Source of the DNA: Flavobacteriia bacterium
Lineage (GTDB): Bacteria > Bacteroidota > Bacteroidia > Flavobacteriales_D > Crocinitomicaceae
DNA: 64,000 bases
Direction: 5' to 3'
NCBI GenBank assembly: GCA_016178305.1
Contig: JACOTM010000030.1
Span: 1 to 64,000 of the forward strand
The notes below the pieces were generated by a model. The model ran no database searches and was not told where the DNA came from. It worked only from the letters and a program-made list of their open reading frames with translations. Position numbers and translations under genes: made by a program. This document shows positions 20,058-29,695 of this stretch, one piece after another; the first letter of the stretch is position 1; every line of letters starts with the position of its first letter.

Positions 20058-20903
20058 ATGAAAAAATATTTTATATCTCTGATAATCTTCATGATTTCTT
20101 CAACTTTTTTTTCTCAAGACAGTGAAGTGGATTTTCAATTAAGGTACGGGTTTGCCACTAATAATTTAAAAGAAAAGAGTGGTTTTGCGAAGGATGGAAA
20201 ATATCATCAACAAATTTTATCGATCTATCCACAATATGATTTTGGTGGATCTTTATTGTATAAATTCAAAATTTGGAAAAAACAGAAATTGTTTCTAAAT
20301 GTTGGCGGGCAGTTAGATATTATGAAAGATTATCAGCCGATTTATGATAACTATTCCAGTTATCTTTTAGGAGGAATAGACTTGAAAAATAATAGAATTG
20401 GATTAGATTTAGGAATTTCGAAACAACTTGAATTTTATGATGGCAAAATGGTTTTAGATTTAGGGGTGAATGTAATAAAAAGATTTGCATTCAATAAGAC
20501 CAAACATTATGAAAGAGATATGGCTCCCACTCCAGGAAGAGACTGGATAAGTTATAGTTATGATATGTCCATTTATAGCGGAAAATATTATGATAATTCC
20601 AATAATATCAAAAAAATAAATGCCAACTTTAATTTAGCTTATAATGCAACATTAAAGTTTAAAACTTCCCCTAATACCTACGTCAATTTTGGTTGTAGTT
20701 ACATTAGAAACAACGTATATTTTTATGATTTAAAATATACAACCGAAAATTTTATTAACGGATCTACAATACCGGAAGTTTATAACTATCAAAGTCATTC
20801 GGGGAGTATTAAAGAAGGGGTAAAAAATAACTATTTTTATCTCACTGCCGGCATATCTATAAAATTCAATAGTTTCATCAAAAATGAAACAAAAGAAAAT
20901 TGA
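20058..20903 (+). CDS. Hypothetical outer-membrane beta-barrel protein (paralog 2)
   Basis: Directly abuts the preceding ORF and shares similarity across its length. Confidence 0.7.
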   Translation: MKKYFISLIIFMISSTFFSQDSEVDFQLRYGFATNNLKEKSGFAKDGKYHQQILSIYPQYDFGGSLLYKFKIWKKQKLFLNVGGQLDIMKDYQPIYDNYSSYLLGGIDLKNNRIGLDLGISKQLEFYDGKMVLDLGVNVIKRFAFNKTKHYERDMAPTPGRDWISYSYDMSIYSGKYYDNSNNIKKINANFNLAYNATLKFKTSPNTYVNFGCSYIRNNVYFYDLKYTTENFINGSTIPEVYNYQSHSGSIKEGVKNNYFYLTAGISIKFNSFIKNETKEN

Positions 20904-20989
20904 TTATAGACGTCTAAGCTTCATTTATTCTTCAAAATAGAATTACAAACCTGTGTATCGTCCTAAAAAATGCTTAGATGTCTAAGAAG

Positions 20990-22651
20990 TTAAAACTGAA
21001 AATAAACAAAACCTTTAGATTCATCTGAAACAGCTTGATAAATCAAAATTATTGCGATTGAAACACTGATAACTTGAAGTGATAAAGGAGTTTTTGAAAA
21101 GATAGACACCCATTTGTCTTTGATTCGTTGAGGCAGCCAATGAATGATAAAACCAACGATTAATATCATAAAAACAACCTGATAAGTCCAAATAGCTTTA
21201 CCAAATGTTTCTGCTGTTAAATTAAATTGAGTTCCAATATTTTTCAGAAAATTAAACGGGGCATTGTCGTCTTGTAAGATAAACCAAATACGTGTAAACG
21301 TTATGAAATTAAAAGTAATGAATACTTTCCAAAAACGTACAATGAGATTTGTTTTATTTTCATAAGGACTGATATTTTTCCAATAATTAAACAATACTAA
21401 AGCAATTCCATTCATCGCACCCCACATTACAAAGTTTTGACTTGCTCCATGCCATAATCCTCCTACAATCATAGTTATTAATAAATTCATGTCCCGGTGA
21501 ATCCAAGTTTTAAATGTAGAACTAAAATAAACACCAATTACATAAATTGCCATTAATCCAAGATAAACAAGAACTAAATCATACCATTGTGTAATAAAAA
21601 TTAAAAACACAAAAATGATAAAAACAGAGACATGGGTACCTATTCCTCCACTTTTGTTTCCACCCAATGGAATGTATAAATAATTTCGTAACCAAGCACC
21701 CAGAGAACGATGCCATCTTCTCCAAAAATCAGCTACATTTAAAGCTTTGTAAGGTGAATTGAAATTTTGGAACAATTCAAATCCCATTAATCTTGCTGTT
21801 CCGGTTGCAATGTCTGTATATCCTGAAAAATCACCATATATTTGCATGGAATAAGCCCACATGGCAATGATACTTAAAAATCCAGGATATGATTCTGGTG
21901 CGTAAACCACTTTATCTACAAAATGATTTGCAATATAATCAGCCAAAACCAATTTCTTAACAAGGCCTTTAACTATTTGAATGATTGCCCAACTGAACGA
22001 TTCTTTATCTAAATGATATGGTTTATTGATTTGGGGAATAAAATCTTTTGCCCGCGCAATTGGTCCTAATAAAATGTGAGGAAAAAAAGTGATAAAAAAA
22101 GAATATTCAAAGAAATTTTTGACCGGTTTAATTTCTCCTCGGTAAATATCTAAAATATAACTAATACTTTGGAAAGTGAAAAAAGAAACACATGCAGGAA
22201 CTATTATTTTATCTACTAATGATCCTTGTCCTGAAAATCCACTGGTCCAATGTGCAAAATAATTAAATGCTTGATATTTTGTGTGAAACATTTCATTAAA
22301 TGATTCTGTAAAGAAATAAGCATATTTAAAATAGGCGAGAATTAAAATATTTATGACAACAGCAAGAATCATTGTAAATTGCTTCTCAGCTTTTGAATGC
22401 CTTGAAAACACCAATTTTCCGCAAAAATAGTTCATAATTATCGAAAATGATAAAATAATTACACTTGCTCCAGATGTTTTGAAATAGAAAAACAAGCTAA
22501 TAGCTGTGATAAAAATTGTTTTCATCAAAGTACTTTTATGGAAAGCTGAAAATACCATCATCACAACTAAAAAGAATAACCAAAAATCCAATTGAGTGAA
22601 ACCGATTGCAAAATCTTTACCGTGTTGAAATGAAAATAATTCTTGTAACAT
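20990..22651 (-). CDS. MBOAT family O-acyltransferase (AlgI-like)
   Basis: GDFSGYTDIATGTARLMGFELFQNFNSPY, DFWRRWHRSLGAWLRNYLYIPLGG, GGLWHGASQNFVMWG. Confidence 0.92.
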   Translation of the reverse strand: MLQELFSFQHGKDFAIGFTQLDFWLFFLVVMMVFSAFHKSTLMKTIFITAISLFFYFKTSGASVIILSFSIIMNYFCGKLVFSRHSKAEKQFTMILAVVINILILAYFKYAYFFTESFNEMFHTKYQAFNYFAHWTSGFSGQGSLVDKIIVPACVSFFTFQSISYILDIYRGEIKPVKNFFEYSFFITFFPHILLGPIARAKDFIPQINKPYHLDKESFSWAIIQIVKGLVKKLVLADYIANHFVDKVVYAPESYPGFLSIIAMWAYSMQIYGDFSGYTDIATGTARLMGFELFQNFNSPYKALNVADFWRRWHRSLGAWLRNYLYIPLGGNKSGGIGTHVSVFIIFVFLIFITQWYDLVLVYLGLMAIYVIGVYFSSTFKTWIHRDMNLLITMIVGGLWHGASQNFVMWGAMNGIALVLFNYWKNISPYENKTNLIVRFWKVFITFNFITFTRIWFILQDDNAPFNFLKNIGTQFNLTAETFGKAIWTYQVVFMILIVGFIIHWLPQRIKDKWVSIFSKTPLSLQVISVSIAIILIYQAVSDESKGFVYFQF

Positions 22652-22679
22652 TTAGTTTGTATCTTGTGTAAATTTAAGC

Positions 22680-24005
22680 TTAATTCTTTTGATTTAATTC
22701 AGTAGAAGTTAACATTTTCATTTGTTCCATCCATTTCAGGAAAGCATCAAAATATAGACTTCCTTTTAAATGGTAGCCTTCTCCCGTAAAATGGACTTTA
22801 TCGGATTGCATTAAGCCAGCAACTTGCCATTTTTTAGATGATCCTAGCTCTCCCATAATACCATATAAATCCCAAATTGGAACTTGATATTGCTTCGCTA
22901 ATTCGATGATCATTTCACGTTCTCTAGCTATATTTTTATTTAAATATTTTTTCAAATAGTAAGAATCATTCGGTACTGTAAGTAAAATAGCACAATTAGG
23001 ATTTGTACGATAAACAATTTGCATCATTTTTTCTAAATTTGCTTTATAAACTTGAGGATTAAACGCATCAAAAGGAACATTTCCATCGTTTGTGCCTACT
23101 GAAAATGCAAAAAAATCAGGTGGAGATTGACGTAATTGCTCTTCAAAATTACCACAATCTAAATAAGTATATAATCCAGCTCCGTTAATTCCGATTGCAG
23201 TATATGAAATCCCAGGTTGCTGATTCATTAATTCAAAACCAGAAAGTTGAAGTGTTGAGATTCCTGAAATATTTTTACAAAATTGAATGTTAAAAGAATC
23301 TAATTCTTGGTTGAAAGTGACTTCAGTTATACCTAAAATAGAATCTGTTTGGTAATCAATTATTTTTTCTTCATCATTCCCAAAACCAATAAAATAAGGC
23401 ATAATTAGTTTATTATGAAATATTCGAATTTTGGAGACTCCCGGTTTCACATCTGTACGATCATAATTGAAACGAATATCAATAATTGAATCGGTGCAGG
23501 TTATAACTGCTCCTAAAAGTCCATAATCCAATTCACATTTCTCAGCAGTAACGCTTCGGTAAGCTTTCCATTTATTTTTTGAAGAAAATTCGTAATTGGA
23601 AGGATTATTCGTTTTCGCTAAATCAAAGGGGAAAACAAAAGCTCTTTCTCCTGGTAGGCTATCCCATGTAGTTTGTAATTTAGTACGGACATCATGTGTA
23701 TAAATATCTGCCTGTAAATGAGAACCTCCAATGTGGTAAAAATTTAATTTCCGATCCTTCAATCGCATCATGGAATCCATCTCACGGTATAAAATTGACC
23801 AATTCTTACTTTCTTCTGTATAAAATTGAAAATGATTTAATTCAAAATGAACCAAAGGATATTTTGACTTTAATGTGGTGTCTAATCGTTGAAAATCGCT
23901 ATAAAAAAAATGACTAAAATTTAAAGACAAGGAATCTTGTGCAAGCAACTCGAATTGCGTAAACACTATGAAAATTAAGAGTATATTTTTATAAATCTCG
24001 TTCAT
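22680..24005 (-). CDS. SGNH/GDSL hydrolase-like protein, probably linked to MBOAT acylation
   Basis: HIGGSHLQADIYTH block I, FAFSVGTNDGN block III, DKVHFTGEGYHLKG block V. Confidence 0.75.
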   Translation of the reverse strand: MNEIYKNILLIFIVFTQFELLAQDSLSLNFSHFFYSDFQRLDTTLKSKYPLVHFELNHFQFYTEESKNWSILYREMDSMMRLKDRKLNFYHIGGSHLQADIYTHDVRTKLQTTWDSLPGERAFVFPFDLAKTNNPSNYEFSSKNKWKAYRSVTAEKCELDYGLLGAVITCTDSIIDIRFNYDRTDVKPGVSKIRIFHNKLIMPYFIGFGNDEEKIIDYQTDSILGITEVTFNQELDSFNIQFCKNISGISTLQLSGFELMNQQPGISYTAIGINGAGLYTYLDCGNFEEQLRQSPPDFFAFSVGTNDGNVPFDAFNPQVYKANLEKMMQIVYRTNPNCAILLTVPNDSYYLKKYLNKNIAREREMIIELAKQYQVPIWDLYGIMGELGSSKKWQVAGLMQSDKVHFTGEGYHLKGSLYFDAFLKWMEQMKMLTSTELNQKN

Positions 24006-24035
24006 TTACTCAAGCAAGTACTAAAAATAGGGAAC

Positions 24036-25517
24036 TTATAAACTGCCATTTGCTTTCCATTTAGCATATTCAGCAATAAAAGCTTCGTAAAATAATTGAG
24101 AAGCAATACTCGCGCCACGATGACTAAAATGGATATAATCAATTCCGGCTAAACCTTGATCTACCCATGAAGGCATAGAATTTTTTCCTCCCATAGCAGC
24201 AAATAAATCCCAATAGGCTGCACTTTCTTTTCCCGCAACTTTTTTCATTTGCTCAACACAATATGGAAGTAAGGGATATGTTTCATATATTCCATTAACT
24301 AAATAAGACATATCGCTTGGGCCAATAACAATGATTGTAGCATTGGGATTTGCTTTTTTTACGATTTTAATATGATTTTGAAATTGGTGTGCATATCTTC
24401 TAACACTTGAACTATCTTTAAAATAAGGAACAGAATTTCCACCAAATTGAAGAATGACTAATTTAGAGTTTAATTCAGCATTCATTTGACTAATTGATTT
24501 TCCATCAATTGATCCAAAAACATTTCCACTGCACCCACGCATAGCAATATTATCAACTTGAACGCCATAATCGCCCTCCAAAGAAAAACCACAAATTGTT
24601 GGACTAATTTCACTTGAAAAAACATATCTTAATTTCCCAGGAGTTGTTGCAAAAGACAACGGAAGAGAATGGTATTTCCCATCCGTGATTAAACTATCTT
24701 CATGAATTATTTTCCCATTTTGGTAAACTTTTAATCCACAAGACTTGATACAACTAGTGTAAAATAACTTCACATTGTTGTATGTTTTTGCTCTTCTATA
24801 AGCCATTTTATGGGGTTCAATTTCAATCCATCCTTCTTGTTTTTCAAAAGATTTTATTTGGATAGAATCATATATTTCGGCTGTAAATCGAGCGGCTGAA
24901 GCCATTGTTCCATATCTTCTATTTTTTAATTTTTCTCCCCCATAGCACGTATAGCGCATGAAATTAGGCGAAAATGTTTGCTTAAAAGTATTGGTTGTAT
25001 ATACATTTGTTGCTGGAATTAATCCTGGTCCATTTCCTCCAAATTGGTTTTGCAAACGTTGTCGGATATAACCCGTCATTCTGTCTCCTTCAATTTGAGA
25101 ATCACCATAATGTAAAATGTGAATTTTATTTTTTTCATTTGCTACTTGATCTAATTCTCGAAAGAATTTTATTAATTCATTTAAAGCACTTTCGTTAACA
25201 ATCAACTGCGTTCTGCTCTCCGCAGATAATTCACCGCCAACTGGAGCTCCAATAGAACCATCCGAAGAATTTTGATGCTTTAATAAGTCAACAGGTTTTT
25301 CAACTTCAATGAATGAAGTATCAACGCTAGACACAAGTTGTGAGATGTCCGTTTTCTCTTGTTTCTTCGGATGAAGAAATTCTTCTTGCGATAAAAAACG
25401 AAGTTTTAGATTTCCAATAGTCCATCCTTGAATTGGAGTAAAATAAACCAATGGGGCAAGTACTAGTAAAACACTAGCTAAAAAAAGGGTAACATGAAAT
25501 GGTTTTATATCTTTCAA
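24036..25517 (-). CDS. SGNH/GDSL hydrolase-like protein, membrane anchored
   Basis: N-terminal TM, HYGDSQIEGDRMT, LQFGGNSVPY, DYIHFSHRGASIASQLFYEAF. Confidence 0.8.
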   Translation of the reverse strand: MKDIKPFHVTLFLASVLLVLAPLVYFTPIQGWTIGNLKLRFLSQEEFLHPKKQEKTDISQLVSSVDTSFIEVEKPVDLLKHQNSSDGSIGAPVGGELSAESRTQLIVNESALNELIKFFRELDQVANEKNKIHILHYGDSQIEGDRMTGYIRQRLQNQFGGNGPGLIPATNVYTTNTFKQTFSPNFMRYTCYGGEKLKNRRYGTMASAARFTAEIYDSIQIKSFEKQEGWIEIEPHKMAYRRAKTYNNVKLFYTSCIKSCGLKVYQNGKIIHEDSLITDGKYHSLPLSFATTPGKLRYVFSSEISPTICGFSLEGDYGVQVDNIAMRGCSGNVFGSIDGKSISQMNAELNSKLVILQFGGNSVPYFKDSSSVRRYAHQFQNHIKIVKKANPNATIIVIGPSDMSYLVNGIYETYPLLPYCVEQMKKVAGKESAAYWDLFAAMGGKNSMPSWVDQGLAGIDYIHFSHRGASIASQLFYEAFIAEYAKWKANGSL

Positions 25518-25629
25518 ACTTAAAAAATGGAATGCAAATTTAAGAAAAGAAGTTAACCTATAGAAAATTTGATAGGAATAAAATTTAGAAAATTACAACA
25601 AGCAATTCTTAACCTAAACACATCGTTTT

Positions 25630-26085
25630 CTAACTGTTTAATTTCGTTAATATAGCTGTAGGCTGTGGGTAAATACCCTCTCTTTCAATATGTTTATCTT
25701 TAATAAATATTTTTATTTTTTCTTCAGCCAATTGATTCTCCAGAACAGCAATTAAGTAAAAAAACGTTTCCCCTTCAAATTCAATTTTAAACTGACCATT
25801 GTATTTCATATTACCAATTGCATATTTGATCAATCCATCTGCTAAAATTTCAATTTCAATTTTTATGGAATCTACATTAATTATTTCTTTTCCTGAATCC
25901 ATTTTATAAGCAGGAATATTGCCCGTATAAGAGCCTAAATATTTTTTTTTCAATTTTTGTTGCCCAAAACAACAAAGCGGAATAAAGAATAGAAGGGTGA
26001 ATAACAATTTCATAATCAACTCATTTTGTAACAAAAGTAGAATATTATTTTCATGATTTTGATGAATTACCATCCTAATTTTCAA
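25630..26085 (-). CDS. Hypothetical protein; true start probably the internal Met (MKLLFTLLFFIPLCCFGQQ)
   Basis: Internal Met begins a signal peptide; upstream 24 codons look non-native. Confidence 0.55.
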   Translation of the reverse strand: MKIRMVIHQNHENNILLLLQNELIMKLLFTLLFFIPLCCFGQQKLKKKYLGSYTGNIPAYKMDSGKEIINVDSIKIEIEILADGLIKYAIGNMKYNGQFKIEFEGETFFYLIAVLENQLAEEKIKIFIKDKHIEREGIYPQPTAILTKLNS

Positions 26086-26168
26086 AATTAAAAGGCAATC
26101 TTAAATTTTATAAACAATTCCATGTTTTTTCGTGGAAAACTTCTGCATGGTCTTTTCTAATTTTAGTT

Positions 26169-26176
26169 TATATTTG
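26169..26176 (+). promoter_or_regulatory. Bacteroidota -7 promoter element (TATATTTG)
   Basis: TAnnTTTG match upstream of the DksA-like ORF. Confidence 0.45.
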
Positions 26177-26219
26177 CGAGCGTAAAAAAGAAAGTACAAA
26201 AACTTAAAAATACATACAA

Positions 26220-26603
26220 ATGTCACAAGAAAAAACGAGATACTCCGATACTGAACTTCAAGAGTTTAAAGAATTAATTCAACGTAAATTACACGAAGCA
26301 AACGAAGATTACGAATTGTTACGCTCTTCTTTGTCAAACAGCGATAATCATGGAACGGATGATACAGGTAGAACTTTTAACATGATGGAAGATGGTTCTC
26401 AAACATTATCGCGTGAAGAAGTTGCCCAATTAAGTGCTCGTCAAGAGAAGTTTGTTCAAAATTTACAACATGCTTTAACACGAATTGAAAATAAAACGTA
26501 CGGTATTTGTCGTGTTACAGGAAAATTAATACCAAAAGAACGTTTGATGTTAGTACCACATGCAACCATGAGCATCGAAGCTAAAAATATTCAAAAAGAT
26601 TAG
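26220..26603 (+). CDS. TraR/DksA family zinc finger-like protein
   Basis: GTDDTGRTFNMMEDG, ALTRIENKTYGICRVTGKLIPKERLMLVPHAT. Confidence 0.88.
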   Translation: MSQEKTRYSDTELQEFKELIQRKLHEANEDYELLRSSLSNSDNHGTDDTGRTFNMMEDGSQTLSREEVAQLSARQEKFVQNLQHALTRIENKTYGICRVTGKLIPKERLMLVPHATMSIEAKNIQKD

Positions 26604-26604
26604 T

Positions 26605-27348
26605 GTGAATTCAGCATTGAAGAAAAATATATTTATTGTGGGGGCTATTATTGCCCTCATTTTATTTTTAGACCAAGCAATTAAAATATACATTAAAAGC
26701 TATTTTGGTCCTGGAGATGAGACTCCTATAATTGGAAGTTGGTTTAAGTTGATTTATATTGAAAATCAAGGAATGGCTTTTGGCACCACTTTCGGCTCAC
26801 AAGCTTGGCATAAACTAGCTCTAAGTATATTTCGAATCATTGCTATTATTGGAATTGGCTATTATTGGTTTCAGCAAGCAAAAAAAGGTGTAAAAAGAGA
26901 GTTTTTAATTGCTGTTGGTTTAATTTTAGCTGGTGCAACTGGCAATTTAATCGATTCCATGTTTTACGATTTCATTTTTAAATATGACCCTTGTATGCCG
27001 TTTAATCATCTGGCTGGTTCGGGAATAAAAAGTGAATGTGGGATGTTTGGTGAAATCGAAACAAGACACACCGGATTTTTATTTGCCAATGTAGTCGATA
27101 TGTTTAAATTTGAAGCGCATTGGCCTCAATGGGTGCCAGTTATCGGAGGAAATGAAGTTTTTCCAGCAATTTGGAATTTAGCTGATTTTGCTATCACAAC
27201 AGGTATTGTTTTAATATTTATTAGACAACGGAAATACTTTCCGAAAGTAAAGACAGGATCACACACTGAAATTAATCCAATTAATGAGTCAGAAGAGCCT
27301 ATTATTTCAGAAAAAGTTGAGGAGCCTATAAAAAATCCAGAAGCGTAA
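26605..27348 (+). CDS. lspA: Lipoprotein signal peptidase (GTG start)
   Basis: DQAIKIYIKSYF, IENQGMAFG, GATGNLIDSMFYDF, NLADFAI motifs. Confidence 0.9.
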   Translation: MNSALKKNIFIVGAIIALILFLDQAIKIYIKSYFGPGDETPIIGSWFKLIYIENQGMAFGTTFGSQAWHKLALSIFRIIAIIGIGYYWFQQAKKGVKREFLIAVGLILAGATGNLIDSMFYDFIFKYDPCMPFNHLAGSGIKSECGMFGEIETRHTGFLFANVVDMFKFEAHWPQWVPVIGGNEVFPAIWNLADFAITTGIVLIFIRQRKYFPKVKTGSHTEINPINESEEPIISEKVEEPIKNPEA

Positions 27349-27380
27349 GTTTCAATTTAACTCTATTTTTAACTTAAATT

Positions 27381-27515
27381 GTGTATGAAAATACAGACCA
27401 TTATGGTTATCGAATTACAGCGGCGTATGGTTTAAACACTCCAACTTTCGTGGACATAACTACAAACTCAAATTACCGAGAGAAAAAATACTTACTAAGA
27501 TTTAATTTTAGGTAA
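27381..27515 (+). pseudogene. Gene relic: C-terminal fragment of an outer-membrane beta-barrel/TonB receptor-like protein
   Basis: In-frame VYENTDHYGYRITAAYGLNTPTFVDITTNSNYREKKYLLRFNFR* with no start; in-frame TAA just upstream. Confidence 0.45.
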
Positions 27516-27585
27516 ATAATTTTCTAAGTATCTCTAAACATAAATTCATAAACGCATTTTTAGGTTATTACAGACGAATGAGGCA

Positions 27586-27613
27586 TTTGTTTAAATTTCA
27601 ATCCTTATATTTG
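27586..27613 (+). promoter_or_regulatory. Bacteroidota-type promoter (TTTG - 16 nt - TATATTTG) for rnpA
   Basis: TTTG at 27586-27589, TATATTTG at 27606-27613; ATG at 27618. Confidence 0.6.
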
Positions 27614-27617
27614 TGGA

Positions 27618-28010
27618 ATGAGTGAAACTTTAGGTAAAGCATATAAACTTTGTAGTCGCAAACAAATAGATACTGTATTTAAAACAGGTAAAATTGTGAA
27701 GCAATATCCTTTTGTTGTTCATTTTTTAGAAGTAGAAAACACATTTGATGCTCCATTTCAGGTTACAATAGCTGCGCCTAAAAGAAATTTTAGAAAGGCC
27801 CATGATCGAAACAGAATTAAACGTTTGATGCGGGAAACAATTCGATTCAATAAATTAATTTTAGAAAATCAAATTATAAAAAGTGAAAAAAAACTAATTT
27901 TATTCATGGTTTATACTTCGAAAGAAGAATTACCGTTTCATATATTAATGAAAAAAAACGAACTTTTGTTTGAACAAATAATAAAACAAATTGAAAATAA
28001 TGAGAAATAG
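27618..28010 (+). CDS. rnpA: Ribonuclease P protein component
   Basis: APKRNFRKAHDRNRIKRLMRE signature. Confidence 0.93.
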   Translation: MSETLGKAYKLCSRKQIDTVFKTGKIVKQYPFVVHFLEVENTFDAPFQVTIAAPKRNFRKAHDRNRIKRLMRETIRFNKLILENQIIKSEKKLILFMVYTSKEELPFHILMKKNELLFEQIIKQIENNEK

Positions 28011-29649
28011 ACCAAATAACACGAATAGATTATTGAAATATATTTTCATTTTCTTTTTATCCTTTCAATCGATAGCACAATCGAATCATTTTGAAATGGT
28101 TAAAAACATGGAGCTAATGGATCAAATCTATGAGCACCTTGAAAAATATTACGTAGATGATTTACAAGTTGGTCATTTATCCAAGGCAGGTATTGATGCC
28201 ATGCTGAAAGAATTAGATCCTTTCACGGTGTATTATCATGAATCAAATATGGAAGATTACCGTATGATGATGACAGGACAATACGGCGGAATCGGTTCTT
28301 TAGTTCGTAAAATAGGTAATTATATTTGTATTGCAGAACCTTATGAAGGAAATCCAGCTGAAAAATCAGGCTTAAAAGCAGGAGATAAAATTATTTCAAT
28401 CGATGGAAAAGATATGGTTGGAAAAGCTTCTGATGAAGTTTCCAGCTCGTTAAAAGGTCCAAAAGGAACAACAATCAAAGTGGAAGTTGAAAGAGAAGGC
28501 GAAGGACGTAAAACAATTTCAGTAACAAGAGATGAAATTAAATTACACGATGTTCCTTATTCAGGAATGTTAAATGAAAAAATAGGTTACATTAAATTAA
28601 ACAGTTTCACTCAAACAGCTTCGCAAGAAGTAAAAGATGCTTTTATTGATCTAAAATCAAAAGGAATGAAAGAATTGATTTTTGACTTGAGAGGAAATGG
28701 TGGTGGCTTATTGATTGAAGCCGTTAAAATTGTCAATTTTTTCGTGAAAAAAAATCAGCTGGTCGTTTCAACAAAAGGTAAAATTGCAGATGAAAACCAT
28801 GTCTATTTAACACAAGAAGAACCTTTAGATTTAGAAATTCCTCTAACCGTTTTAATTGATGAAGGATCAGCTTCTGCAAGTGAAATCGTTTCTGGTAGCT
28901 TGCAAGATCTAGACAGAGCTGTCATCATTGGTCAAACCTCTTACGGTAAAGGTTTGGTTCAAAGAACTTATGATTTAAAATACGGTTCAAAAATGAAACT
29001 TACAATTGCAAAGTATTATACTCCTTCAGGAAGATGTGTACAACGGTTAGAATATTACGATAAAAGTGAAGATGAAAAACCAAAAGAAATAGCAGATTCT
29101 TTATTGAAAGTTTTTAAAACAACAAACGGTAGAGATGTAATAGATGGAAGAGGAATTGAACCCGATTTAAAAATTGAAGAGAAGGAGTTTAGCCGTTTGA
29201 CGAGTATGATTTATGCAAACAATTTAATATTCAATTACGCCACCAAATATAAAATAGCTCATCCAACAATTGCACCGGCTGGGGAATTTAAATTATCGGA
29301 TGCCGAATTTAACGATTTCAAAAATTACGTTTTAAAAGATACTTTTTCGTATTCAACAGCTTCTGAAGAACGTCTAATGAAAATGAAAGATATTGCCATC
29401 AAGGAAGGATATTATGAAGATTCAAAAGCAGAATATGAAGCATTGTTAAAAAAAGTGACTCCTTCTAAAGAAAGAGATTTGGATAAATTTAAAGCTGAAA
29501 TTTTATCGTTGCTTGAAAATGAAATTGTTTCAAGATATTATTATCAAAAAGGAAGAGCAGTTGATGCTTTTAAATCCGATCTTTTTGTCAATAAAGCAAA
29601 AGAAATATTAGCTGATTTGAAAACATACAATACTATTCTTAAAAAATAA
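28000..29649 (+). CDS. S41 family C-terminal processing peptidase with PDZ domain
   Basis: PDZ (SGLKAGDKIISIDGKDM), catalytic IDEGSASASEIVSGSLQD...TSYGKGLVQ; ORF track begins at TTG 27991, ATG at 28000 preferred. Confidence 0.9.
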   Translation: MRNRPNNTNRLLKYIFIFFLSFQSIAQSNHFEMVKNMELMDQIYEHLEKYYVDDLQVGHLSKAGIDAMLKELDPFTVYYHESNMEDYRMMMTGQYGGIGSLVRKIGNYICIAEPYEGNPAEKSGLKAGDKIISIDGKDMVGKASDEVSSSLKGPKGTTIKVEVEREGEGRKTISVTRDEIKLHDVPYSGMLNEKIGYIKLNSFTQTASQEVKDAFIDLKSKGMKELIFDLRGNGGGLLIEAVKIVNFFVKKNQLVVSTKGKIADENHVYLTQEEPLDLEIPLTVLIDEGSASASEIVSGSLQDLDRAVIIGQTSYGKGLVQRTYDLKYGSKMKLTIAKYYTPSGRCVQRLEYYDKSEDEKPKEIADSLLKVFKTTNGRDVIDGRGIEPDLKIEEKEFSRLTSMIYANNLIFNYATKYKIAHPTIAPAGEFKLSDAEFNDFKNYVLKDTFSYSTASEERLMKMKDIAIKEGYYEDSKAEYEALLKKVTPSKERDLDKFKAEILSLLENEIVSRYYYQKGRAVDAFKSDLFVNKAKEILADLKTYNTILKK

Positions 29650-29695
29650 ACGTTGTTGTTTAAAATGTCTTTTAAAGACAGATGATACTCTATTT

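Noticed and set aside
26220-26603. DksA/TraR-like protein lacking a full C4 zinc finger (YGICRVTGKLIPKERL)
   Set aside because: The cysteine-poor form is, to my knowledge, normal for the Bacteroidota members of this family, so not unusual.
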